DNA of 18,195 nt, from NCBI GenBank assembly GCA_039190895.1, contig JBCCXY010000084.1, positions 1 to 18,195 on the forward strand. Reading direction: 5' to 3'. Source of the DNA: Ovoidimarina sp039190895. Lineage in GTDB: Bacteria > Pseudomonadota > Alphaproteobacteria > Rhodobacterales > Rhodobacteraceae. How positions within the stretch are numbered: the first letter of the stretch is position 1; the number at the start of each line of letters is the position of its first letter. Position numbers and translations under genes: made by a program. This document shows, piece after piece, positions 6,746 to 13,614 of the stretch. Below the pieces are notes generated by a model that was not told the origin of the DNA, did not search any database, and saw only the letters and a program-made list of their open reading frames with translations.

Positions 6746-7873
6746 TCACCGAAACATCGGCGGCCTCGCGTCCACCCACGCCCCGTCCTTCCCCGCCGAT
6801 TCTACCGTCGCATAGACCGCCGCCATCGACCGCGCCCCATCCGCCGGGCTTGGCAAGGCACCGACCATTTCCCCCCGAATCGCCGCCGCCAGATCGACAT
6901 AGATATTCGCCACTGCCAGCGGAAACCCTTCAGGGTGCGCAATCGCCACCCGCGACAAGCGCGCCGCCTCATCGGAAAGACCAGCCTCGCCCTTCTCCAT
7001 GATCTGCGTCCGCCCACCCAGCGGCGTATACATCACCTGGTTCGGCTGCTCCGACGCCCAGCGCACACCTCCGGTCTCGCCAAACACCTGAATATCCAGC
7101 CCATGCTGCCGCCCTATCGCCACCGTCGACGTCCAAAGCCGCCCGACAATCCCGCCCTCGGTCCGGAAGTTGACCATCGCGTCATCCTCCAGCACCCGGA
7201 TATTCACACAAGAAGCAAAGTCCGCCGACAGCGTCTTCACTTCATCCCCGCAGATGAACGACGCCAAATGCAACGCATGTATCCCGCAATCCGCCATCTG
7301 GCCCGAGACCCCCGCCTGCGCCGGGTCATACCGCCAGCGGACCCGAGGGTTCTCCGCATCGTCCCCCGCCGCGTGGTGCCCGTGCGAGAAATTCGCCACC
7401 ACCAGCCGGAGCTTCCCGATCTCACCCGCCGCCACCATCGCCCGCATCTGCCGCACCATCGGATAGGCCGAATAGCAATAGTTCACCGCACAGACCTTGC
7501 CCGAGGCCTCCGCGACCCGAACAATCTCTTCCCCCTCCTCAACCGTCATGGTCATCGGCTTCTCGCACAGCACGTTGAACCCGGCCTCAAGGAACGCCTT
7601 CGTAATCTCGAAATGCGTCGAGTTCGGCGTCGCCACGGTCACCAGATCAATCCGATCCTCTCGCGCCTTCTCGCCGTCCAGCATCTCACGCCAATCGCCA
7701 TACGCCCGATCCGCCGCGATCCCCAACCGCTGGGCGTACGCCCGTCCCGCTTCAGAGTCGTGATCCAACGCCCCAGCAACAAACGCAAAATTGCCATCTG
7801 CCCGAGCACCCAACCGATGCGCCGGCCCGATCTGACTGCCTTCACCGCCGCCCACCATTCCCCAGTTCAGCAT
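6746..7873 (-). CDS. Gfo/Idh/MocA-family NAD(P)-dependent dehydrogenase, third gene of the minus cyclitol operon
   Basis: This 375-residue oxidoreductase has an N-terminal Rossmann fold with a Gly-rich loop 'GGGEGSQIG' (residues 8-16), the family 'EKPMT' motif with catalytic Lys105, and the Asp195/His199 pair in 'DCGIHALH'. Members oxidise secondary alcohols of sugars, inositols or glycosides with NAD(P). It begins 4 bases after the TIM-barrel gene, with GAGGAC as ribosome site within that gene's end, so it is the last gene of a three-gene operon. Placement beside iolC, iolB and an IolE-like gene suggests an inositol or related cyclitol dehydrogenase. It is clearly different from the other dehydrogenase in this operon, so the two may act on different isomers or positions. 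A 3-keto-glycoside enzyme is an alternative. Confidence 0.88.
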   Translation of the reverse strand: MLNWGMVGGGEGSQIGPAHRLGARADGNFAFVAGALDHDSEAGRAYAQRLGIAADRAYGDWREMLDGEKAREDRIDLVTVATPNSTHFEITKAFLEAGFNVLCEKPMTMTVEEGEEIVRVAEASGKVCAVNYCYSAYPMVRQMRAMVAAGEIGKLRLVVANFSHGHHAAGDDAENPRVRWRYDPAQAGVSGQMADCGIHALHLASFICGDEVKTLSADFASCVNIRVLEDDAMVNFRTEGGIVGRLWTSTVAIGRQHGLDIQVFGETGGVRWASEQPNQVMYTPLGGRTQIMEKGEAGLSDEAARLSRVAIAHPEGFPLAVANIYVDLAAAIRGEMVGALPSPADGARSMAAVYATVESAGKDGAWVDARPPMFR

Positions 7874-7877
7874 GTCC

Positions 7878-8771
7878 TCAGAACCCTATCGACGCGAGGT
7901 ACTCGCGATTGATCTTGGCATCCCGCAACGCATCCGTATCCGGCAGCGTCGGGTCGCAATCCTGCTCAACCGTGCACCACCCATCGAACCCGGCGTCCAA
8001 CAGGATCTGCCGCACCCGCGGGAATTCCACATCCCCATCGCCCAGGTTGCAGAAGATCCCCTGCCCGCAGGCGTCGTAAAACCCGGTCCCCTTGGCAATC
8101 ACATCTGCCTTAACAACAGGATCAATGTCCTTGAAATGCATATAGGAAATGCGTCCGATATGCCGCTCCATGAACGCCACTGGATCGAACCCGGCGTAGG
8201 AATGATGCCCGGTGTCAAAGCAGATCTTCAGAACATCCTCCGACACCTCGCCCAGCAACCGCTCCAGCTCCGGCTCGAAGTCCATGAACCCCGCCGCATG
8301 CGCGTGAATGCCCACGGTCAAACCATAGACCTCCGCCCCCATCATAGCGACATGCTCAATCCGCCCGCGAAACGCCGCCCACTCTGCCGCGTCCATCTGC
8401 TCTGCCGCGTCAGCCCGCCCCGCCGTCGGCGCGCGCCGAGGTGAGATCGAATCGATCAGAACCAGATGCGTCGCCCCGTGCGCTACCAGCGCCTTGCAGG
8501 TCCGCGTCGCGCCATCCAGCACATCGTCCCACGCGGCCGCATCATGAAACGGCCGGAATACCACGCCGCCGATCAACGTCTGACCGTGCTCGTCCAACGC
8601 CTCGCCAAGCTCCACCGGATCCTCCGGCATGAACCCCACCGGGCCCAACTCGATGCCCTTGTACCCAGCCGCCGCATTTTCCTTCAGAACTTGCCGCCAC
8701 GGCGGATTCCGGTCGTCGTCTGCGAACTCTACGCCCCAGGAACAGGGCGCATTCCCAATCTCGATGGCCAT
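7878..8771 (-). CDS. TIM-barrel sugar isomerase/dehydratase, IolE-like
   Basis: This 297-residue AP-endonuclease-2-type TIM barrel opens with 'IGNAPCSWGVEF', followed by 'GIELGPVGFMPED'. Its metal-site motifs are 'GIHAHAAGF' (residues 154-162), 'CFDTGHHSYAG' (Asp186) and 'MHFKDID' (His212). The His-x-His segment and the Asp-Thr-Gly-His motif resemble inosose dehydratase (IolE), which converts scyllo-inosose to the trihydroxycyclohexanedione. The related isomerase IolI, or a keto-sugar epimerase, cannot be excluded. Its start overlaps the stop of the upstream dehydrogenase (TGATG), so the two are coupled. No other candidate for the dehydration step exists in the window, which favours the IolE role, but I leave the symbol blank. 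Confidence 0.8.
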   Translation of the reverse strand: MAIEIGNAPCSWGVEFADDDRNPPWRQVLKENAAAGYKGIELGPVGFMPEDPVELGEALDEHGQTLIGGVVFRPFHDAAAWDDVLDGATRTCKALVAHGATHLVLIDSISPRRAPTAGRADAAEQMDAAEWAAFRGRIEHVAMMGAEVYGLTVGIHAHAAGFMDFEPELERLLGEVSEDVLKICFDTGHHSYAGFDPVAFMERHIGRISYMHFKDIDPVVKADVIAKGTGFYDACGQGIFCNLGDGDVEFPRVRQILLDAGFDGWCTVEQDCDPTLPDTDALRDAKINREYLASIGF

Positions 8772-9877
8772 CAGATGCCCTCCACCTCAACCCAACCTTT
8801 GGTCTCATCCGCCCGCCGCGCCGCCGCAATGACCTCCGCCACAGCGAGCCCGTCCGCAAACGTCGGCCAAACGCTCTCGCCGCGCTCAATCGCCGTCAGA
8901 AAATCCTTCGCCTCAATGATGATCTGATCCTGATACCCGGTCCCATGCCCGGCCCCCTGACAGAACGGCAAATAGTCCGGATGTGCCGGACCCGTCAGGA
9001 TTTTCCGAAACCCCCGCTCCGCCGCCGGATCGTCACCACGGTACAGCCACAACGCATTCTGATCCTCCTGATCAAACCGAATGGCTCCAGTTGTTCCCGT
9101 GATTTCATAGGCATAGCCCATCTTCCGCCCCAGCGCGGTCCGCGAGGCATAGATATGCCCCATCGCCCCACCCGCGAACCGGCACATCATCTGGGCATGA
9201 TCATCGTTCGTCACCGGCAGCCCGTGGCGCGTGTCGTGCACCGTCTCAATCTCCGCCGCTACACTCTGGATCGGCCCCATCAGCGCCAGCGCCGCGTTTA
9301 CGATATGCGGGGCGAGATCGCCCATGCAGCCGTTCGCCTCCCCCTGATAGCGCCAGGGTGATGGCCCTGCATCGGCGTCGGCATGAAAGTCCTCAGTATG
9401 TTCCGCGCGAAACCAGACGACCCGCCCGATTTCACCGTCCGCCACCAGCTTCCTCGCAAACTGGGAAGCGGGCGTCCGGATGTAATTGAACCCGATCATG
9501 TTCACGACGCCCGCGGCCTCCGCCGCCTGCGCCATGGCCCTTGCATCCTCCAGCGACGCCCCCAACGGCTTTTCACAAAGCACCGGCTTGCCCAGCGCGA
9601 ACGCCGCCTCCGCAATCTCGCGATGCGTGGACTGAGGCGACGCGATCACAATCGCTTCGACCTTTGGGTCGTCCACCAGCACCCGCCAATCCGCCGCCGC
9701 ACGGTGAATGCCAAAGGCCGCCGCGTACCGCTCTGCCGAAGCGGGGCTGCTCGCTGCAATCATCTCAAGCCGGGGGCGCAACGCCGTGTCGAATACAGCG
9801 CCGACCGCTGACATCGCCACAGAATGGGCCTTGCCCATATAGCCGCCGCCGACAATCCCGATGCCAATGTCAGCCAT
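8771..9877 (-). CDS. Gfo/Idh/MocA-family dehydrogenase, first gene of the minus cyclitol operon
   Basis: This 368-residue NAD(P)-dependent oxidoreductase has a Rossmann Gly-rich loop ('GIVGGGYMGKAHS', residues 7-19), 'CEKPLG' with catalytic Lys103, and the 'GDLAPH' motif with Asp187 and His191. It probably oxidises a hydroxyl of an inositol isomer or related cyclitol, the entry step of the pathway. I set the start at 9877 because GGAGG lies ideally spaced before that ATG. The longer in-frame TTG start at 9907 lies inside the LacI operator. The gene leads the minus-strand operon and overlaps the TIM-barrel gene by one base. Substrate (myo-, scyllo- or chiro-inositol, or a glycoside) is not decidable here. 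Confidence 0.9.
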   Translation of the reverse strand: MADIGIGIVGGGYMGKAHSVAMSAVGAVFDTALRPRLEMIAASSPASAERYAAAFGIHRAAADWRVLVDDPKVEAIVIASPQSTHREIAEAAFALGKPVLCEKPLGASLEDARAMAQAAEAAGVVNMIGFNYIRTPASQFARKLVADGEIGRVVWFRAEHTEDFHADADAGPSPWRYQGEANGCMGDLAPHIVNAALALMGPIQSVAAEIETVHDTRHGLPVTNDDHAQMMCRFAGGAMGHIYASRTALGRKMGYAYEITGTTGAIRFDQEDQNALWLYRGDDPAAERGFRKILTGPAHPDYLPFCQGAGHGTGYQDQIIIEAKDFLTAIERGESVWPTFADGLAVAEVIAAARRADETKGWVEVEGI

Positions 9878-9901
9878 CTTGTCCTCCCGGCTGGAATCGC
9901 G

Positions 9902-9917
9902 TTGCAAGCGGTTGCAA
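9902..9917. promoter_or_regulatory. LacI-family operator in the divergent iol promoter region
   Basis: TTGCAAGCGGTTGCAA has two self-complementary TTGCAA halves around a CG centre, the usual layout of LacI/GalR-family operators. Flanking GC dinucleotides extend the symmetry. It lies immediately downstream of the proposed minus-strand -10 element, overlapping the expected transcription start, which is the classical repressor position. The LacI-family gene at 5670-6680 is the obvious candidate ligand. Confidence 0.75.
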
Positions 9918-9921
9918 AGCG

Positions 9922-9949
9922 CCTATCTTGTCGATGGCCGGACGGTCAA
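9922..9949 (-). promoter_or_regulatory. Promoter for the minus-strand cyclitol operon
   Basis: Read on the minus strand, TTGACC (-35, 9949-9944) is followed by a 16-base spacer and GATAGG (-10, 9927-9922). The -35 matches five of six consensus bases and the -10 three of six. The start point would fall inside the LacI operator. No equally good promoter was found for iolC on the plus strand. Confidence 0.45.
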
Positions 9950-9999
9950 TGACCATTTTCCCCAAGGGCGGCCACGGCAGAGTATCGCGGAGGGCGGCC

Positions 10000-10032
10000 A
10001 TGCTCACATCACTTAGCGCGACAGTCGGATGA
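10000..10032 (+). CDS. Ten-codon upstream ORF overlapping iolC
   Basis: An ATG at 10000 opens a 10-residue peptide, MLTSLSATVG, whose TGA (10030-10032) overlaps the iolC start as ATGA. GGAGGG at 9989-9994 is a strong ribosome site for it, whereas nothing similar precedes the iolC ATG. Translation of this peptide would deliver terminating ribosomes to iolC. It may be a coupling leader; there is no evidence the peptide itself functions. Confidence 0.4.
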   Translation: MLTSLSATVG

Positions 10033-11009
10033 CCCTACTGGAGGGCATCAAACAGAACAACTTCGTCGTCTTCGGACGCGCGGGGATGGATTTCTTCGCC
10101 GACCCGCCCGGCACCCCGGCTGATGAGGCACAGACTTTCCGCTCGGGCCTTGGCGGATCGTCCGCCAACATCGCCGCAGGAATTTGCAAGCTTGGCGGAC
10201 AGGCGGCGCTTGTCACTTCGGTGTCAGATGATGTCGCCGGGCGCTTCTGCCTGAACGAGTTGCGCCGTTACGGGGTCGATACACAGTACTGCAAGTCGGT
10301 CGGGGGCGAATACCGCACATCGCTTGCCGTGTACGAATCGAAGATTCAGGACTTTCAGCTTGTGATCTACAGGAACGGTGCCGTCGACTTCGAGGTCCTT
10401 GAGGAAGACGTTGATCTTGTTGACTATTCTTCCTACGGAGCCCTGGTGACAGCGGGCACTGTCTTTGCCGCCGATCCCTCTCGAACTAGCACTTTTCGCG
10501 CATTCGACGCAGCACGGGCCGCAAACCTGCCGATCATCTTCGACATCGACTACCGCCCCTACTCCTGGCCCTCACCCGAGGTCGCCTCTGACGTCCTCAG
10601 CCGTGCCGGAGCCGCCGCCGACATGATCGTCGGCAACGATGAAGAGTTCGGTTTCATGGCAGGCGGCCTCGAAAAGGGCCGTCAGATGGCCGAAGACCTC
10701 GCCAGTTCCTCCGCGAGCATCGTGATCTACAAAATGGGTGAAAAGGGCGCCGTAACCTATTCAGGCGGTGAGGAAATCCACACCGGCACCTACCACGTGA
10801 CCGCGCTCAAGCCCAACGGAGCAGGCGACAGCTTCATGGCGGGCCTCCTCAACGGCATTGCCGAAGGGCTCGACCTGCGCAGCGCAATCCTGCGCGGCTC
10901 CGCTTGTGCGGCTATCGTGGTCGCTTCGCCAGGATGCGCTCCAGCCATGCCGAACCACGCGCAACTCGCTGATTTTCTTGAACAACACCCTGGCCCAACG
11001 GAGCCCTGA
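10029..11009 (+). CDS. iolC: 5-dehydro-2-deoxygluconokinase
   Basis: This PfkB-family kinase phosphorylates 5-dehydro-2-deoxygluconate (DKG) with ATP in inositol catabolism. The 326-residue protein has the diagnostic IolC opening 'VVFGRAGMDFFADPPGTP' and 'GLGGSSANIAAGI', and the C-terminal signature 'NGAGDSFMAGLL' with catalytic Asp267. It is the single-domain form, without the C-terminal DUF2090 extension seen in some IolC proteins. The start at 10029 agrees with family N-termini but has no Shine-Dalgarno; an upstream 10-codon ORF overlaps it. iolB begins 2 bases after its stop, and the operon diverges from the dehydrogenase operon across a shared regulatory gap. Confidence 0.93.
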   Translation: MTLLEGIKQNNFVVFGRAGMDFFADPPGTPADEAQTFRSGLGGSSANIAAGICKLGGQAALVTSVSDDVAGRFCLNELRRYGVDTQYCKSVGGEYRTSLAVYESKIQDFQLVIYRNGAVDFEVLEEDVDLVDYSSYGALVTAGTVFAADPSRTSTFRAFDAARAANLPIIFDIDYRPYSWPSPEVASDVLSRAGAAADMIVGNDEEFGFMAGGLEKGRQMAEDLASSSASIVIYKMGEKGAVTYSGGEEIHTGTYHVTALKPNGAGDSFMAGLLNGIAEGLDLRSAILRGSACAAIVVASPGCAPAMPNHAQLADFLEQHPGPTEP

Positions 11010-11011
11010 AT

Positions 11012-11854
11012 ATGCATATCCCACCCCACGACAATCAGAACAAACCCATCGTGGATGCGGACGATCCCGTGGTGCCGCTGAACTACTTCAACATCGTGAA
11101 ACTGAAAGCGGGCGAAGCGTTCCAATACGCCGTACCCGGCTACGAAACCTGCATCGTCCCCGCCACCGGCACGGTCGACGTCACCGCCGCCGGTTTCACG
11201 GCCAACAGCGTCGGCGGTCGCGGCGTCGACGTCTGGGATGGCGAGCCCGAGGGCGTCTACGTCCCTTCCGGCAAAGAGGCGCACATCCACTGCACCTCCG
11301 ACACCGCCGAAATCTTCATCGCAGGTGCCAAATATGACGAAGTCCTCGACCCATTCGTCGTCCGCGCCGACGAGCTGGACCTCGTCCAATACGGCTCCGA
11401 CGACACGAAAACTCACCGCAAAATCAAGCACATCCTCGGCCAGAAACAAGCCGACAAGGTAGGCCGCCTCCTGGTGTCCGAGCTCTACACCGTCGGCGCT
11501 GGAGGCTGGTCCGGCTTCCCCTCGCACAAGCACGACACTGACCGCCTGCCGGATGAGACCCGCCACGACGAAACCTACAACTTCCGCTTCCGCCCGAACC
11601 ACGGCTCGGGCCTGCAAATGCTCCAGCGCGAGGACAACCGCCCGGGCGACGCCTACCACATCATGGACGGCTCCACGATCTGCATCGACCAGGGCTATCA
11701 CCCGTGCTGCGTGCTTCCGGGCTACGAGATGTACTACTTCACAATCCTCGGCGGCCTCTCGCAACGCCCGCTGGTGCAATACTTCCAGCCCACCCATGCC
11801 GACCAGATCGAAACAATACCCGGCATCAAGGACATGGTCGCAAAGTTCAAATGA
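11012..11854 (+). CDS. iolB: 5-deoxy-glucuronate isomerase
   Basis: IolB converts 5-deoxyglucuronate to DKG, the substrate of IolC. This 280-residue double-cupin protein has the metal-site segment 'PSHKHDTDRLPDETRHDETYNF', giving probable ligands His172, His174 and Glu187, with His230 in 'GYHPCC' as the likely fourth. Length is close to the family norm. A GGAG ribosome site lies within the end of iolC, and the stop overlaps the aldolase start as ATGA, so all three genes are one translation-coupled unit. Presence of iolB is the strongest evidence that this locus handles inositol and not a general sugar, because IolB has few other known roles. Confidence 0.93.
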   Translation: MHIPPHDNQNKPIVDADDPVVPLNYFNIVKLKAGEAFQYAVPGYETCIVPATGTVDVTAAGFTANSVGGRGVDVWDGEPEGVYVPSGKEAHIHCTSDTAEIFIAGAKYDEVLDPFVVRADELDLVQYGSDDTKTHRKIKHILGQKQADKVGRLLVSELYTVGAGGWSGFPSHKHDTDRLPDETRHDETYNFRFRPNHGSGLQMLQREDNRPGDAYHIMDGSTICIDQGYHPCCVLPGYEMYYFTILGGLSQRPLVQYFQPTHADQIETIPGIKDMVAKFK

Positions 11855-12687
11855 CACTGGCCACGCTCGCCGAGGTCCTGCAACCCGCGCTGAAAGGCGG
11901 CTACGCAGTGGCGGGCCTCGTCTGCCTGGGATGGGAAGACATGCGCGCCTACACCAATGCCGCCCAGGCCGAAGGGCTGCCAGTGATCCTCCAGGCAGGC
12001 CCCTCCTGCCGCGCCCACACCCCGCTTCCGGTGCTCGGCGCGATGTTTCGCCACCTCGCCGAAGGCGTTGACGTCCCCGTCGTCGCCCACCTGGACCACG
12101 GCACCTCGAAAGACGAATGCCAACAGGCCATCGACTGCGGCTTCACATCGATCATGTTCGACGGCTCCCGCCTGCCGCTCGCGCAAAACATTGAACAAAC
12201 AGCAGAAATCGCCGCCCTGGCCCACGCCGCCGACGCATCATGCGAAGGCGAGATCGGCTTCGTCGGCTACGCCCAAGGCGCCGCCTCAGAGGGAACCGAC
12301 CCCACCGAAGCCGCCCGCTTCGCCGCAGAGACCAACGTCGACGCCATGGCCATCTCCGTCGGCAACGTCCACCTCCAGCAAACGCCAGGCGACGGCATCG
12401 ACGAACCCCGCCTCCAAGCCATCCAGAACGCCACCAACACCCCCCTCGTCATTCACGGCGGCTCCGGCATCCCCACGGCTCAGCGCACAAACCTCGCCCG
12501 AACCTCCAACATCTGCAACTTCCACATCGGCACCGAACTTCGCCAAGTCTTCGGCCGGGAACTGCGCAAAACCGTCACCGAAAACCCCAACACCTTCGAC
12601 CGCATCGAGATCCTAAGCGCCCTCGAACACCCCCTCGAAACAGCCGCCCGCAACGTGCTCCGCTCTCTGGCCCCTTCTTCTGGCTGA
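11851..12687 (+). CDS. iolJ: Class II aldolase, probable DKG-phosphate aldolase
   Basis: This zinc-dependent class II fructose-bisphosphate-type aldolase has 278 residues. Visible motifs in order are 'VAHLDHGTS' (Asp82 catalytic, His83 metal ligand), 'FDGSRLPL', 'CEGEIGFVG' (Glu134), 'ISVGNVH' (His174 metal ligand) and 'VIHGGSGIP' (His202 metal ligand). In Bacillus the iol-operon member (IolJ) splits DKG-6-phosphate to DHAP and malonate semialdehyde, and coupling to iolB through ATGA supports the same job here. A general FBA or tagatose-bisphosphate activity cannot be excluded by sequence alone. I start at 11851 because the upstream in-frame extension lies wholly within iolB. The final codons and stop lie in the 3'-end repeat shared with lacI. 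Confidence 0.85.
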   Translation: MTLATLAEVLQPALKGGYAVAGLVCLGWEDMRAYTNAAQAEGLPVILQAGPSCRAHTPLPVLGAMFRHLAEGVDVPVVAHLDHGTSKDECQQAIDCGFTSIMFDGSRLPLAQNIEQTAEIAALAHAADASCEGEIGFVGYAQGAASEGTDPTEAARFAAETNVDAMAISVGNVHLQQTPGDGIDEPRLQAIQNATNTPLVIHGGSGIPTAQRTNLARTSNICNFHIGTELRQVFGRELRKTVTENPNTFDRIEILSALEHPLETAARNVLRSLAPSSG

Positions 12688-12750
12688 AAATACTCCGGGG
12701 GGTCTGGGGGGCTGGCCCCCCAGCGTCGCGACGGCCGCCAAGCCGGCGCA
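12674..12750 (+). repeat. 3'-end hairpin repeat, copy 2
   Basis: This is the second copy of the element at 6667-6743, again starting within the last codons of the upstream gene and covering its stop (12685-12687). The two copies are about 6 kb apart in the same orientation. Their differences are concentrated at paired positions of the hairpins and in the short linker after the main hairpin. Confidence 0.85.
12704..12723 (+). terminator. Strong GC hairpin after iolJ
   Basis: CTGGGGGG (12704-12711) pairs with CCCCCCAG (12716-12723) around a CTGG loop. Compared with copy 1, the second base pair has changed from C-G to T-A, so pairing is kept. A second hairpin, CGGC/GCCG (12732-12735 with 12742-12745), also keeps pairing despite base changes. 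It lies between convergent iolJ and the phosphatase gene. Confidence 0.65.
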
Positions 12751-12754
12751 AAAC

Positions 12755-13534
12755 CTACCCGCGCACCGCCTTCGCAAACCCCTCGAACGCCTCCGCGTTC
12801 GCCGCGATGATCTGCCCCGTCTCCTCGGCCCGCGTCCCCGCCGTCAGCCCTTCGACAAAGCCCCCTGCTTCTCGGACCAACAAGAGCCCGGCCGCGATGT
12901 CCCACAGGTTCAACCGATGCTCCCAAAACCCGTCAAACCGCCCCGCCGCGACATAGGCGAGGTCCAACGCCGCCGACCCCCACGTCCGCGGGCCCGCCGT
13001 CGCTGGGGCCACTCGTGCGATCTCTTGCAGCAACCGCGGCAACTCGGACCGCCCGCCATAGCCCGTCGCAAAAACGCATTCAATCAGAGACTTACGATCC
13101 GAAACCCGCATCCGCCGATCGTTCAGCCACGCGCCCTGCCCCTTCTCGGCCACGAACAGCTCGTCTTTCGCGGGGTCATAGACGACGCCCGACACGATCT
13201 CGCCCTTGTGCTCCAGCGCAATCGACACCGACCAATGCGGCAGCCCGTGCAGAAAGTTCGTCGTCCCGTCCAGCGGGTCCACCACCCAGCGCCGCGTCGG
13301 GTCCTTCCCCTCGACCGGGTCACTCTCTTCGCCCAGCCAGCCATAGTTCGGCCGCGCCTCCATCAGCACCTCGCGGATCACCCGCTCCGCCTCGATATCT
13401 GCGCGGCTCACGAAATCCCCCGCGCCCTTCGACGACACCTGCAGGTTCTCGACCTCGCGGAAATCCTTCACCAGACTCCGCGCCGCCTTCCGCGCCGCTT
13501 TGATCATCACGTTGAGGTTGGCAGAGCCCTGCAT
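12755..13534 (-). CDS. suhB: Inositol-monophosphatase-family enzyme (SuhB-like)
   Basis: This Mg-dependent phosphatase of the IMPase family has 259 residues, the usual length. It shows 'WLGEESDP' (Glu69-Glu70), the metal motif 'WVVDPLDGTTNF' (residues 83-94, with Asp86 and Asp89) and the C-terminal 'WDIAAGLLLVREAGG' (Trp211-Asp212). In alphaproteobacteria such proteins hydrolyse inositol-1-phosphate and may also act like SuhB in ribosome-related antitermination. The ATG at 13534 has AAGGA just upstream and matches family N-termini; a longer reading to 13762 would overlap the MATE gene. It converges on iolJ, so a link to inositol supply is possible but unproven. Its own promoter lies at 13565-13593. 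Confidence 0.92.
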   Translation of the reverse strand: MQGSANLNVMIKAARKAARSLVKDFREVENLQVSSKGAGDFVSRADIEAERVIREVLMEARPNYGWLGEESDPVEGKDPTRRWVVDPLDGTTNFLHGLPHWSVSIALEHKGEIVSGVVYDPAKDELFVAEKGQGAWLNDRRMRVSDRKSLIECVFATGYGGRSELPRLLQEIARVAPATAGPRTWGSAALDLAYVAAGRFDGFWEHRLNLWDIAAGLLLVREAGGFVEGLTAGTRAEETGQIIAANAEAFEGFAKAVRG

Positions 13535-13564
13535 GTCAATCCTTCCGGCGGTCTGGAACGGCGC

Positions 13565-13593
13565 GCTATAGGTCACACGCCCGAGATTGCCAA
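13565..13593 (-). promoter_or_regulatory. Sigma-70-like promoter for the phosphatase gene
   Basis: On the minus strand TTGGCA (13593-13588) is followed by exactly 17 bases and TATAGC (13570-13565). The -35 matches five of six and the -10 four of six consensus bases. It lies wholly in the 80-base gap after the MATE gene, giving a predicted leader of roughly 20-25 bases. Confidence 0.55.
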
Positions 13594-13614
13594 GGGCCCT
13601 CAGACCGACACCGG

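Noticed and set aside
6503..7912. A 469-codon + strand open frame opposite the dehydrogenase gene
   Set aside because: Composition is Arg/His/Pro-rich and has no domain; the minus-strand dehydrogenase with intact Rossmann and catalytic motifs is the real gene.
10790..11857. A 355-codon minus-strand open frame opposite iolB
   Set aside because: It is antisense to iolB, whose cupin metal motifs are intact; high GC keeps antisense frames open.
12240..12956. Long + strand open frames across iolJ and the repeat
   Set aside because: They are alternate-frame shadows of iolJ and the phosphatase, rich in Arg/Pro/His. The resemblance of 'FFWLKILRGV' to a frame at 6660-6720 is due to the DNA repeat and not a shared protein.
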